DNA of 17,155 nt from an uncultured Clostridia bacterium (GCA_937891215.1 CALAEU010000076.1:1-17155), one strand, 5' to 3'. Shown: positions 7,762-16,262, counted from the stretch's first letter. Notes: generated by a model not told the origin, from the sequence alone. Numbers and translations are program-made.

Positions 7762-8547
7762 TTATTTTATTTCCTCAAGAATATTTTTTACCGAATCAAA
7801 TATATATGTTGGCTCAACATCTGATGCTTTTAAAATATCTTCATCTGTCTCACCTGACATAACAAGAATTGAAGTAACCCCTGCATTCACACCAGTTTTA
7901 ACATCGGTGTAAAGTCTGTCTCCCACCATTGCTATATTTTCGTAAGGAGTGTTAGTTTCTTTTTGTAAAATATCTATCATAGTTCTGTCGGGTTTACCTA
8001 AAAAAATCGGTCTTCTTTTAACTGCATTTTCGAACATATCAGCAAAACTGCCACAGTCCGGTAAATATCTGCCATTTTCAATAGGGCAAACCATATCTAT
8101 ATTAGTTGCATAGTACTCTGCGCCTGCATCTAAAAGGTCGCATACCTTTGTGATTTTTTTATAATCTAGCTCAGTGTCATAACCTAAAAGAACTAAATCA
8201 GCATCGTCCTCTGAAATTTCAACGCCATATTTTAAAAGTTCATTTTTTAAAGATTCTGTTCCACAAACATAAACTTTTTTTCCTTTTTTGTTATCTCTTA
8301 AAAACATTCCTGCAGCCATACCAGACGTAAAAACATTTTCTTTTTCACAAGGAAACCCGAGTTTTTTCATTTTTTCAACATAGTCATTAGCATTCTTTGA
8401 AGAATTGTTTGTCAAAAAAATAAATTTTTTATCCTGTGCTAATAATGTTTCTAAAAATTCTTTTGCACCATCTATAGGGTCGAATCCTAAATTTACAGTG
8501 CCATCCATATCAAGTAAAAAAAGTGTAATATCTTTTAAATTGCTCAT
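7762..8547 (-). CDS. HAD-superfamily IIA phosphatase (NagD / p-nitrophenylphosphatase-like)
   Basis: This cytoplasmic 261-residue phosphatase has all HAD motifs: DMDGT (13-17, nucleophile D13 and acid D15), LTNNSS (45-50), lysine in LGKPD (K185), and GDRLYTD (209-215) with the Mg2+-binding aspartates. The cap region with CPIENGRYLPDCGSF (154-168) is typical of subfamily IIA (NagD, AraL, PGP/glycerol-phosphate phosphatases). Substrates in this subfamily include sugar phosphates, nucleotides, 2-phosphoglycolate and glycerol phosphate. The last is tempting because glpK lies in the same operon, but sequence alone does not settle it. The start lies 2 bp after the malQ stop, with the SD inside the malQ end (AGGG), so translation is likely coupled. 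Confidence 0.92.
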   Translation of the reverse strand: MSNLKDITLFLLDMDGTVNLGFDPIDGAKEFLETLLAQDKKFIFLTNNSSKNANDYVEKMKKLGFPCEKENVFTSGMAAGMFLRDNKKGKKVYVCGTESLKNELLKYGVEISEDDADLVLLGYDTELDYKKITKVCDLLDAGAEYYATNIDMVCPIENGRYLPDCGSFADMFENAVKRRPIFLGKPDRTMIDILQKETNTPYENIAMVGDRLYTDVKTGVNAGVTSILVMSGETDEDILKASDVEPTYIFDSVKNILEEIK

Positions 8548-8549
8548 TT

Positions 8550-9992
8550 TTAAACCCTGCCGAATAATTCATTCATTTCTTTGTATTCTTGTCTATTTAT
8601 ATTGTCAACTTGCTCTTTTGTAGTTCTGTAAAGCCAGTTGCCATCTGCTCTGCCAGGTACATTAAGGCGAGTATCAGAACCATAACCCAATAAATCTTGT
8701 ATCGGAAATATCGTAAGTCCTGCATTACTTGACATGATAGTTTTAATTATAGCTTTACAACCATCTTCATTCCAACGGTCATAATTGCAGGAACAATACT
8801 GCATAACTTTTCTTTTCATATCTTCAGGTGTTTCCCAGAGATAGCCTAAAAGTGTGTTGTTGTCGTGTGTACCAGAATAAGCAACACAGTTATTTATATA
8901 ATTATACGGTCTGTGAGGCGTATCCCACATTGAAAGGAAACCGAACTGGAATACTCTCATTCCAGGGAAACCACTGTCATTCACAAGTTTTACTACATCT
9001 TCTGTAATATCGCCCAAATCTTCTGCAATAATAAGTTTGTCACCCTTGACTTCGTTAAATACTTTTATGAGTTTCATTCCCGGACCTTTAACCCATTTAC
9101 CGTTTTTTGCAGTTTTTTCCGTACCTTTAACTGCCCAGAAACTTTCAAAACCTCTGAAATGGTCAATTCTTACACCATCAAAAAGTTCCAAAGCAAATGA
9201 AAGACGCTCTTTCCACCAAGAAAAACCATCTTTTTCCATTTCTGCCCAGTCATAAAGCGGATTACCCCACAACTGACCGTCTTCTGAAAAATAATCTGGT
9301 GGTACACCCGCAACATCTGTAAGATGATTTTCTTCATCCATCAAAAACATTTTCTGATTGTAGCAGACATCTGCACTATCAAATGAAACATAAATAGGAA
9401 TATCACCAATTATGCTTATTCCGTTTTCGTTAGCATATTTTTTAACTTTTGCCCACTGAGTGAAAAACTCATATTGAATAAAACACCAGCCGAAATAAAC
9501 TTCGTCAGAGTATTCTTTTACTTCCCACTCCGTCCACTCTTTTTCATCATTAGCAGTTTTAAGTGCCATAAATTTACAGAATTCTTTGATATGTATATTT
9601 TTCTCTATAAATTTATTTATTTTTACTTTTAATTCTGCATTTGCATTTTTTGATGCCTTAATCAAAAGAGGGATTCTTTCATTTTTCAAACGATCAAATT
9701 CACAGAAATATGGTGTACCCTGCTTTGCAGATGATAAATCTTCCTGTGATAAAAGTCCGTCTTTAAAAAGTAAATCTAAATTAACAAAATACGGATTACC
9801 GCCGAAGGTTGAATATGATTTATAAGGCGAATTACACTCATCAGGAATAACGAAAGGTAAAACCTGCCAGTATGAAAAACCACTGCTTTTAAGAAAATCT
9901 ATAAATTCAAAAGCTTCTTTACCGAAGCTACCACTTGAATATTCTCCCCATAGTGAAGAAATGTGCATTAACACACCGCTTTTTCTTTCCAA
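8550..9992 (-). CDS. malQ: 4-alpha-glucanotransferase (amylomaltase), TTG start
   Basis: MalQ (GH77) moves maltosyl and longer alpha-1,4-glucan segments between maltodextrins, releasing glucose, in cytoplasmic starch/maltodextrin/glycogen use. I take the TTG at 9992 as start. It gives 480 residues beginning (M)ERKSGVLMHISSL, which fits how family members begin, and AGGAGTG (10001-10007) lies ten bases upstream. The longer open frame to 10154 would run through a terminator and a promoter. An ATG at 10013 has no SD and lies only about 8 bases from the expected transcription start. Catalytic residues, numbered from TTG: nucleophile D277 (VRIDHFRG), acid/base E324 (IAEDLGD) and D377 (SGTHDNNT). 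GDIPIYVSFDSADV and GNPLYDW are also typical. It is the first gene of a four-gene operon. Confidence 0.93.
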   Translation of the reverse strand: MERKSGVLMHISSLWGEYSSGSFGKEAFEFIDFLKSSGFSYWQVLPFVIPDECNSPYKSYSTFGGNPYFVNLDLLFKDGLLSQEDLSSAKQGTPYFCEFDRLKNERIPLLIKASKNANAELKVKINKFIEKNIHIKEFCKFMALKTANDEKEWTEWEVKEYSDEVYFGWCFIQYEFFTQWAKVKKYANENGISIIGDIPIYVSFDSADVCYNQKMFLMDEENHLTDVAGVPPDYFSEDGQLWGNPLYDWAEMEKDGFSWWKERLSFALELFDGVRIDHFRGFESFWAVKGTEKTAKNGKWVKGPGMKLIKVFNEVKGDKLIIAEDLGDITEDVVKLVNDSGFPGMRVFQFGFLSMWDTPHRPYNYINNCVAYSGTHDNNTLLGYLWETPEDMKRKVMQYCSCNYDRWNEDGCKAIIKTIMSSNAGLTIFPIQDLLGYGSDTRLNVPGRADGNWLYRTTKEQVDNINRQEYKEMNELFGRV

Positions 9993-10000
9993 ACCGGATA

Positions 10001-10007
10001 CACTCCT
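10001..10007 (-). promoter_or_regulatory. malQ Shine-Dalgarno (decides the TTG start)
   Basis: AGGAGTG on the minus strand lies ten bases before the TTG at 9992-9990 and immediately downstream of the competing ATG at 10013-10011. A ribosome bound here can only use the TTG. Confidence 0.65.
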
Positions 10008-10028
10008 ATACATAACTATACATTTTAT

Positions 10029-10058
10029 ATTATAACATAAATAGCATTTATTTGTAAA
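10029..10058 (-). promoter_or_regulatory. Promoter of the malQ-HAD-dockerin-glpK operon
   Basis: On the minus strand, TTTACA (10053-10058) and a perfect TATAAT (10029-10034) are 18 bases apart. The predicted transcription start near 10021 gives a leader of about 30 bases to the TTG start of malQ. No obvious operator or catabolite-response (cre) site is seen next to it. No comparably clear promoter was noticed inside the operon. Confidence 0.72.
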
Positions 10059-10118
10059 GAAATAATAAACTTTATAACAACTAAAAAACACGCTCAATTT
10101 TAGGCGAATTAGACAAAT

Positions 10119-10150
10119 AAAAAGGGTTATACAGACGCATAACCCTTTTT
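10119..10150 (-). terminator. Intrinsic terminator after the 1481-residue gene (possibly bidirectional)
   Basis: AAAAAGGGTTAT (10119-10130) and ATAACCCTTTTT (10139-10150) pair perfectly over 12 bp around an 8-base loop. The structure starts just after the stop codon at 10154. Read on the minus strand, the stem ends in TTTTT followed by ATTTG. It insulates the malQ operon from the large gene upstream. Confidence 0.85.
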
Positions 10151-10153
10151 TCA

Positions 10154-13100
10154 TTAATTACCGTAACGCATATTGCTTATATTGAATAAATCAATAACAT
10201 CAAGTACACCATCACCATCGGTGTCGTTTGCTGCAAAAAATGCTTTTTCTGTTTCAGTATATTCAGTTGTTTTAAGGCACATACCTCTTGATTTTTCATA
10301 GTCGTCATCATTAACAAGACCATCACCATTAATGTCGCCTCTTACAACAACTGTAACACTTTCATTAACAACTGCATTATTTTCTCTTGAAACAAGCTCT
10401 ATTGTCATACCTGTTGCAATAAGTGCGGAATTGTCAACTACATTTCCTTCTACATTCTTTATGACAATATAATCAAGCTTATTATCAAGTGTTGCTTTAA
10501 GATTTTCAACAGTTGTTCCGTGTTTAAGACCTTTAAAGAAATCTTTTGTTTCATCAATAACAGCACCACTCTCTGCCTTTACTACAATTTTGATTTCTTC
10601 CTCATAGCAGAAAACATCTACATCATCTGTTATAGCGTCGGTCAACTTCATAGTGGTATTATTCTCATAATACCAACCGATATATTTTTGGAAACCATCG
10701 CTTTCAGGTAATTCAGGAATACCTTCCAAATCTCCGAAAGTAAGTTCATCAGAAAACGGAACCCTATATGGTTTATAAATTTCATTTGACTCGCCTTTGA
10801 AATTTACAAATATATATCGTTTATTATAAATCTCTTCTGTTGCATTTTTGATTGTTTCTGTTGCAGAATCAATATTGTCCTGCTCAGTCTTTGGAATGTT
10901 GTTTGAATCCTCGCCAACTAAAGAACTCGCATCTATAACTATATCAACAAAGTTTTTAAAATCTTCCTCGTCATAGCGATTATCTGAATTATCACCTTCA
11001 AGAATTTCTGCCGCCTTTTCCAACGCCTCTTTATATTTAGATAAATCTGCTGCTTCTGTTAACATATCAGTCGCATTTTTTACTATCTCAACAACATCAT
11101 CAATTTGTTTTTGGTCATCAGTTGATAAATCCCTGTTTACATCCCCTGCACTTGTTAAAGCATCTCTGAGTATCTGTTCAGTATTTGCAGTGTATTTTAC
11201 ATCTGTTCTGTTTAATGCCTCTTTCGCTTTTTCAACTACTTCATCTAAAGCGGAATAATCTGCTTTAACTTTCATACCATTTACTGCCGCAGATAAATCA
11301 GATATAACAGAATTTATTGTGCCTTGCTCAGATTCAGGCAAATCTTTATCTAATGCAACTGCAATATCATAATTTCTCTTAAGTTCTGATTTTGAACTAT
11401 CTGTATAAACAACATCAGTTGAATTAAGAATTTCTCTTGCTTGCTCTATTAAAGAATTTACTGCAGAATAATCAGCTTTCACCTTTATTTCAGCAACAGC
11501 CTTTTCAAGTTCTGATGCAATTCCATCTATTCTTGCCTGTTCTGACTCTGGTAAATCTTTATCTAATTCATTTGCCAATTCGTATGCTTCTGAAACGACT
11601 TTTTTTGAACTTTCAGTATAAGTTGTTTCTGTATTATTCAAAATATTTTCAGCATCTTCCATTGCTTTTTGCAATTTTGAATAATCTGCTTTTATCTGAA
11701 GGTTGGCAAGTGCATCTTTTATAGCTTGATTTGCTTGTTCGACTTCTTTTGTTCCAGAACCATTCTCGCCTTGCACAGGATTTGTTGAAACAAGTGTTTC
11801 TGCATTCTTTATAGCTTCCTGAAGCTCGTTCCAGCTTGAATCGGTATAACCTTCGTTTGTTTTTTCTTTAGCTTCTTCTATTGTATCTTTAATTTCAGTC
11901 AAATCCACAAACTTTGCTTCTTCAAGTGAAGTGTTTGCATCCGCAAGGTCTGTTGTTGCATCCTTGAACGCATCTTTATTAGATATTGAATCATCATTTA
12001 CATCATTTTCAAGTTTACCAACAATAGCCGCATAATCTTCTTTGAATTTATCAAAATCTTCATCAAGATAAACCTTGTCGCCATTATTCTCATTATTACC
12101 ATTTATGATTTCTTTTGATAATGAATCGTAATACTCATAGTAAATTGCATAAAGGAGTTCTTCTTTTGCGTCATCAATTATCTTCTGATTAGCGTTATCA
12201 ACACCCTTTACCAATTCTGGCTCTATCGCTTCAGCTTTTGCAAGTGCCTCCAACATAGCATTATATACATCATCACTTTCTATGTTTGCAGTCGGGAATT
12301 TTTCTTTTGCATAAGCAATCACTTGTTTAAGCTCGGTATAATCACAATAAGCATTCTGCTCTAAAACAACCATACTTTGATTTAAAAACTCAGTTGCTTC
12401 ATCAACAGTTTCTTGCTGTGTCTCACCCAATCTTCTGTCGAGACCTGAGTTTATGTAATCAATTGTTGCCATATAAGAAGCAAAGGCACCTGGTTCATAT
12501 TTATTGTCATCATTTGTTATTGACTTCGCTTCTTCATAAGTTTCATCATACGCAGTATAATCTGCAACCGGCTCAAGTGCATTTTTTGCATCTAAAAGCG
12601 TGTTGTAATATGAATTAACTTCAGTTTGTGTATAATATGCTGAACCATAAAGAAGGTCTTGTGGAATTTGTTCTAAAACAGGTCTTAAAGCAACTATTGA
12701 AGCTTCAGTATATTTCAATCTATTTTCTTCATCCACGTCTTCAGCACCATTTGCCAAAGCATTTAATTCATCATAAAGCTTTACAAGATCACGGGCATCA
12801 GTAACAAGAACTGTTACAGGAACATGGAAATGGTACAAATTAGAGGAATTATCTCTATTATTAACTCCGAATTTCCATACATAAGAAAGATTTTGTTCAG
12901 CACTTCTGACGCCTTCACCCTCACCTTTGAAGAGAATGTCAGCATCTGCTAAATAACTATTTCTTCCCCAAGCACCATTTTCGCCAATTTCTATTTGGTC
13001 TATAACACCGTTATCATTACATAAAGCGGTAGCATTTGTAATTTTTTCTGTCTTATCTTTATAATATCTGTTTTCGTGTGTTACAAATTCCCAATCTGCA

Positions 13101-14599
13101 TAACCTACGCCGTTTGAAGTTTCACTTTTATTTTCATCATCTAATCTGCTTACAAATTCTTGTGAATTGTTAGTTACACTACCACTTGCATCACAACAGA
13201 TTCCGTCACCACATGTTCCAGTTGTGTCAAACACAAAATATTCAAGTACCGGATGCTTTTCTGTCCATATTGGTGGAGATAACTGTGAACGCATGAATAC
13301 CCACTGATATAAATTGAATTGTTGGTCATCATATGTTTGCATATACATATACTTTGTTCCTATAATATGAACATCCAATTCAGCATTTTCCCAATTACTT
13401 GATAATTTATCATTTGCCAAATCCCAGACATCGCCGCCATTTGAAATACTTGACATATTCTGTTCATAAAAGCTTATTGCAACAAGTCCATTTAAAGCAT
13501 TTTTTAAATTCGCTGTAGCCTCATCAACAACATCTTGCTGGAAAAGCAAAAGATTTTTATCTAAACCTTCATCAATTTCAGTAAAACTAGTCGCAAGAGC
13601 GTCAAGTGATTCTGTTGTGTAACCTGCTCCGTAAATATAGCCACTTTCATTTTTTCTGGTAATCTCTGCTACCCTGCTACGAATTGCATAATAAGCAGAA
13701 TAATCTGCTAAACCTGTAGCGCTTTCTGTTATGTAGTCATACATAGCATCAACATCTATCTGAGAATAGAATTTGCTACCATCAATCATATTGTTAGGTA
13801 CTGCATTAACATATTTTTTTAATTTCAAATATCTATTTTCAGTTAAGCCATTCGTATTACCATTCTCATAGTTTTCTATCTGAGATTTAAATTCTTCTAC
13901 TTTATTTTTAAGTTCACGAACATCAGTAATTATAATATCTGTACATAATCTTACCTGTCTTGTTGTTCTGCTACCCATCAAACCAACATCAGCATAAGTC
14001 CAGTTAAAGTCCCAATAGTAATTTGTTTTTATCTCACCATAAGGCGTATTTTCAGGATGAACTGCATTAAAACTTAAATTACAATCCCACTGATAATCAG
14101 GACAGTCTGATAAATCAACAACTGTACCTCTTAAATCGTGAGAAGGTATATCAGAACCTGAAACGCCTACATCTCTGGCGTTATCATTTGAAGCCGACCA
14201 GGCATACTTTAAATTCATTTTATCTACCATATTTTGTGTGCCATTTGTCGTAATATTCTCAGGATACTCTTCAACTTTAAGAGATGAATCGGTATTGGTT
14301 CCACCTGCATAAAGAGTAAGACTATTAAAATGAGCATACGCTTCACCAGCATCCTTTTCTAAAGAAAGGTGCTGATTAAATGTAAACTCCTGATTATCTT
14401 CTGTTTGCATAAACTTAAAATCAATATTTGAAAGAGTTGCCTTGATTTTACCATAATCAGAACCTGTTCTTACCCATTTAGTACCATCACTGAAATAAGC
14501 CGCATTAGCAGTACCCTGAAAAACAAATGGAATACTACCAAGCACTACAACCACTGCAAGTAAAACACTTAAAAATCTTTTTCCGCTTCTTTTAAACAT
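10154..14599 (-). CDS. Giant secreted multidomain protein with C-terminal dockerin
   Basis: This exported protein has 1481 residues. A signal peptide (MFKRSGKRFL, hydrophobic core, cleavage near ANA at 31-33) is followed by a beta-rich plus helical module (about 48-372) and a diverged second copy (about 409-749). Shared landmarks are MQTxDxQxF (64-72 and 420-428), TENRYLKLKK/EENRLKYTEA, Y-S/T-Q before a tyrosine-rich helix, ADYxAY, and VVDEAT/TVDEAT. Helical linkers lead to FIVAR-like three-helix repeats of about 71 residues from about 899 to 1258, with KADYS at 970-974, 1041-1045 and 1112-1116. After a beta-rich segment (1260-1335), a small domain (1336-1418) leads into a dockerin with Ca2+ loops DINGDGLVNDDD (1422-1433) and DTDGDGVLDVID (1459-1470). 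No catalytic domain is recognised, so a binding or structural role is possible. The SD AAGGAGA is well placed. The gene has its own promoter and terminator. Confidence 0.85.
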   Translation of the reverse strand: MFKRSGKRFLSVLLAVVVVLGSIPFVFQGTANAAYFSDGTKWVRTGSDYGKIKATLSNIDFKFMQTEDNQEFTFNQHLSLEKDAGEAYAHFNSLTLYAGGTNTDSSLKVEEYPENITTNGTQNMVDKMNLKYAWSASNDNARDVGVSGSDIPSHDLRGTVVDLSDCPDYQWDCNLSFNAVHPENTPYGEIKTNYYWDFNWTYADVGLMGSRTTRQVRLCTDIIITDVRELKNKVEEFKSQIENYENGNTNGLTENRYLKLKKYVNAVPNNMIDGSKFYSQIDVDAMYDYITESATGLADYSAYYAIRSRVAEITRKNESGYIYGAGYTTESLDALATSFTEIDEGLDKNLLLFQQDVVDEATANLKNALNGLVAISFYEQNMSSISNGGDVWDLANDKLSSNWENAELDVHIIGTKYMYMQTYDDQQFNLYQWVFMRSQLSPPIWTEKHPVLEYFVFDTTGTCGDGICCDASGSVTNNSQEFVSRLDDENKSETSNGVGYADWEFVTHENRYYKDKTEKITNATALCNDNGVIDQIEIGENGAWGRNSYLADADILFKGEGEGVRSAEQNLSYVWKFGVNNRDNSSNLYHFHVPVTVLVTDARDLVKLYDELNALANGAEDVDEENRLKYTEASIVALRPVLEQIPQDLLYGSAYYTQTEVNSYYNTLLDAKNALEPVADYTAYDETYEEAKSITNDDNKYEPGAFASYMATIDYINSGLDRRLGETQQETVDEATEFLNQSMVVLEQNAYCDYTELKQVIAYAKEKFPTANIESDDVYNAMLEALAKAEAIEPELVKGVDNANQKIIDDAKEELLYAIYYEYYDSLSKEIINGNNENNGDKVYLDEDFDKFKEDYAAIVGKLENDVNDDSISNKDAFKDATTDLADANTSLEEAKFVDLTEIKDTIEEAKEKTNEGYTDSSWNELQEAIKNAETLVSTNPVQGENGSGTKEVEQANQAIKDALANLQIKADYSKLQKAMEDAENILNNTETTYTESSKKVVSEAYELANELDKDLPESEQARIDGIASELEKAVAEIKVKADYSAVNSLIEQAREILNSTDVVYTDSSKSELKRNYDIAVALDKDLPESEQGTINSVISDLSAAVNGMKVKADYSALDEVVEKAKEALNRTDVKYTANTEQILRDALTSAGDVNRDLSTDDQKQIDDVVEIVKNATDMLTEAADLSKYKEALEKAAEILEGDNSDNRYDEEDFKNFVDIVIDASSLVGEDSNNIPKTEQDNIDSATETIKNATEEIYNKRYIFVNFKGESNEIYKPYRVPFSDELTFGDLEGIPELPESDGFQKYIGWYYENNTTMKLTDAITDDVDVFCYEEEIKIVVKAESGAVIDETKDFFKGLKHGTTVENLKATLDNKLDYIVIKNVEGNVVDNSALIATGMTIELVSRENNAVVNESVTVVVRGDINGDGLVNDDDYEKSRGMCLKTTEYTETEKAFFAANDTDGDGVLDVIDLFNISNMRYGN
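11048..11689 (-). repeat. Three in-frame 71-72-residue FIVAR-like repeats within the giant dockerin protein
   Basis: Residues 971-1041, 1042-1112 and 1113-1184 each begin ADYS and share an A-E/R-x-I/A-L-N-x-T-x-x-x-Y-T centre. The first two share D-K-D-L-P-E-S-E-Q at the same position (1013-1021, 1084-1092). The DNA repeats have a 213-bp period (216 bp for the last). Related but more diverged units flank them on both sides (about 899-970 and 1185-1258). Confidence 0.75.
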
Positions 14600-14656
14600 T
14601 TTATCTTTCTCCTTATAGAAATTTTAATTTCTGAATCCGCATTTTCCTCTATTATA

Positions 14657-14684
14657 ATTATACTACTTTTGTTCATAATGTCAA
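14657..14684 (-). promoter_or_regulatory. Consensus promoter of the giant dockerin gene
   Basis: On the minus strand, TTGACA (14679-14684) and TATAAT (14657-14662) both match consensus perfectly and are 16 bases apart. A second TATAAT follows directly at 14651-14656. The leader of about 50 bases contains a weak AT-only hairpin (AGAAATT-AA-AATTTCT) just before the SD AAGGAGA. This is the strongest promoter in the window by sequence. Confidence 0.82.
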
Positions 14685-14754
14685 TTATGCAGATATAATT
14701 TTATAAAATATTAACAAAATATTCCTTTAAAGAATTTATTTTTTCAAAAACAAA

Positions 14755-14789
14755 ACACCTTAATTGAACTTCAAATCCAATTAAGGTGT
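14755..14789 (-). terminator. Intrinsic terminator of the radical SAM gene
   Basis: ACACCTTAATTG (14755-14766) pairs perfectly with CAATTAAGGTGT (14778-14789), an AT-rich 12-bp stem with an 11-base loop, starting 5 bases past the stop codon. On the minus strand it is followed by TTTGTTTTTG. The stem is AT-rich but uninterrupted. The rest of 14600-14754 holds only the giant gene's promoter and leader. Confidence 0.72.
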
Positions 14790-14794
14790 ATTTT

Positions 14795-16195
14795 TTAATT
14801 TTTTGCTTCATCTGAATCTCTATAATATTGTGTGAAAATTTTCGGGTGCGGATTATTTTTCCACAATTCTTCAGCAACGGGTGCCCACTCTTTACTGAAA
14901 TCTACACATTTATCGCAAAGCTCGTCAACATCTTCATTTATTAAATGGTCGGTACTTTTAGCACCCGTTTCTTTAATAATTTTTCTCAGAATATCAGGAT
15001 TTTCAAGCATAGGACAAGGCATTAAATGGTTATCATTGAAAGGCTGTCCTTTTCTGTACGCCTGAAAAAGTGGTCGTTGTAAAGACTCTAAAAGAGTAGT
15101 TTCTCTTATGTTTGAGTCTGAATAGTGAACAAATACACAAGGTTCAATATCACCTTTTGAATTTATGTGAAAGTAGTTTCTGCCACCTGCAATACAACCA
15201 CCTACATATTCGCCATCGTCCTGAAAGTCCATAACAAATATTGGCTTACCAGTTTTACCATTTCTGATTCTTTTAAGCCACATATACATATATTTTCTTT
15301 GCATAGGTGACGGTATAAGTTCCTTCTGGCCATCACTGCCAACTGGCATATAATTGAAATAAAGTGCATATTTTACACCCTTTTCAATCATATCATTCAA
15401 GAACTCATCACTTGTTACGCTTTCAACATTTTTACTTGTGTAGCAAACAGATATACCAAAAAGAATTTTATTCTGTTTTAAAAGGTCCATAGCCTTGACT
15501 GTTGTGTCATAAGCACCATCACCACGGCGGAAGTCGTTGCTTTCTTTCGAACCCTCAATGCTTAAAGCGAGTGTAATATTACCACATTTCTTAATATCGT
15601 CACAGAATTTCTGGTCAATTAAAGTAGCGTTTGTGTAAATTAAAAATGTACACTCTTTATTTTCAGAAGCAAGGGTTACAATGTCATTTTTTCTTATAAG
15701 TGGCTCACCACCTGTAAGCATATAAAAATGAGTACCCATTTCCTTACCCTGACTTACAATGCTACGCATTTCGTCAAGTGAAAGCTGGAAAGAATGACCA
15801 TACTCTGCAGACCAGCAACCTTTACATTTCAAGTTACATGCAGAAGTCGGGTCAAAAAGAATTATCCACGGGATATTGCATTTATATTTTTCACGGTTTG
15901 CTCTTACAATTTTAGTTCCGTAAAAACCTGCGTGAACACCTAAAGAAAGAAGAAGGCTTTTAATTAAACTGTGGTCAACATCTTTTAAAATATTTTTTGC
16001 TAAAATTGTATGTGAATTACTGTCGTCTAAAACAGCATTACGCATTTTAGCATAGTTTTCTTTTGGGTACATTTTAAAAGTTTTTTCAACAATCCCCAGA
16101 ATTTTAAGAAGATTCTTCTGTGGCTCTTTGTCAATATATTTTAATATGTTCGAAATAGTTTTATCTGCCGCAAAATGAACTAATTTATGCTCCAC
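14795..16195 (-). CDS. Radical SAM enzyme with SPASM-like cysteine-rich C-terminus, GTG start
   Basis: This is a cytoplasmic 466-residue enzyme. CNLKCKGC gives the CxxxCxxC motif (C120, C124, C127) that holds the [4Fe-4S] cluster binding S-adenosylmethionine; GGEP (162-165) is the SAM-contact motif. Further cysteines at C334, C353, C394, C427 and C430 resemble a SPASM/twitch region for auxiliary Fe-S clusters. The first 105 residues are a helical N-terminal extension not seen in minimal radical SAM proteins. The start is GTG at 16195, with a textbook AAAGGAGG (16204-16211) eight bases upstream. The substrate is unknown. No small precursor-peptide gene is adjacent, which argues mildly against RiPP maturation. 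Lipid-modifying radical SAM enzymes are another possibility I cannot test. It is transcribed divergently from an MFS transporter, and its promoter carries a 17-bp palindrome. Confidence 0.85.
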   Translation of the reverse strand: MEHKLVHFAADKTISNILKYIDKEPQKNLLKILGIVEKTFKMYPKENYAKMRNAVLDDSNSHTILAKNILKDVDHSLIKSLLLSLGVHAGFYGTKIVRANREKYKCNIPWIILFDPTSACNLKCKGCWSAEYGHSFQLSLDEMRSIVSQGKEMGTHFYMLTGGEPLIRKNDIVTLASENKECTFLIYTNATLIDQKFCDDIKKCGNITLALSIEGSKESNDFRRGDGAYDTTVKAMDLLKQNKILFGISVCYTSKNVESVTSDEFLNDMIEKGVKYALYFNYMPVGSDGQKELIPSPMQRKYMYMWLKRIRNGKTGKPIFVMDFQDDGEYVGGCIAGGRNYFHINSKGDIEPCVFVHYSDSNIRETTLLESLQRPLFQAYRKGQPFNDNHLMPCPMLENPDILRKIIKETGAKSTDHLINEDVDELCDKCVDFSKEWAPVAEELWKNNPHPKIFTQYYRDSDEAKN

Positions 16196-16233
16196 AAGTT
16201 CTGCCTCCTTTCAAAAAATTCAATCAGTTTGAT

Positions 16234-16262
16234 ATTTTAACACACTTTACAAATTTTGTAAA
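16234..16262 (-). promoter_or_regulatory. Radical SAM promoter with 17-bp palindromic operator candidate
   Basis: On the minus strand, TTTACA (16257-16262) and TAAAAT (16234-16239) are 17 bases apart. Overlaid on the -35 box and spacer is a perfect palindrome, TTTACAAA-T-TTTGTAAA (16246-16262). That is a usual position for a repressor operator. I cannot assign the regulator. Confidence 0.6.

Noticed and set aside
7762..8547. Naming the HAD gene nagD or a glycerol-phosphate phosphatase
   Set aside because: Subfamily IIA motifs are shared by enzymes with many substrates, and neighbourhood with glpK alone is not enough.
9993..10154. N-terminal extension of MalQ up to 10154
   Set aside because: The extra residues are Cys/Phe/Tyr-rich and unlike the family, and the DNA contains a terminator and the operon promoter.
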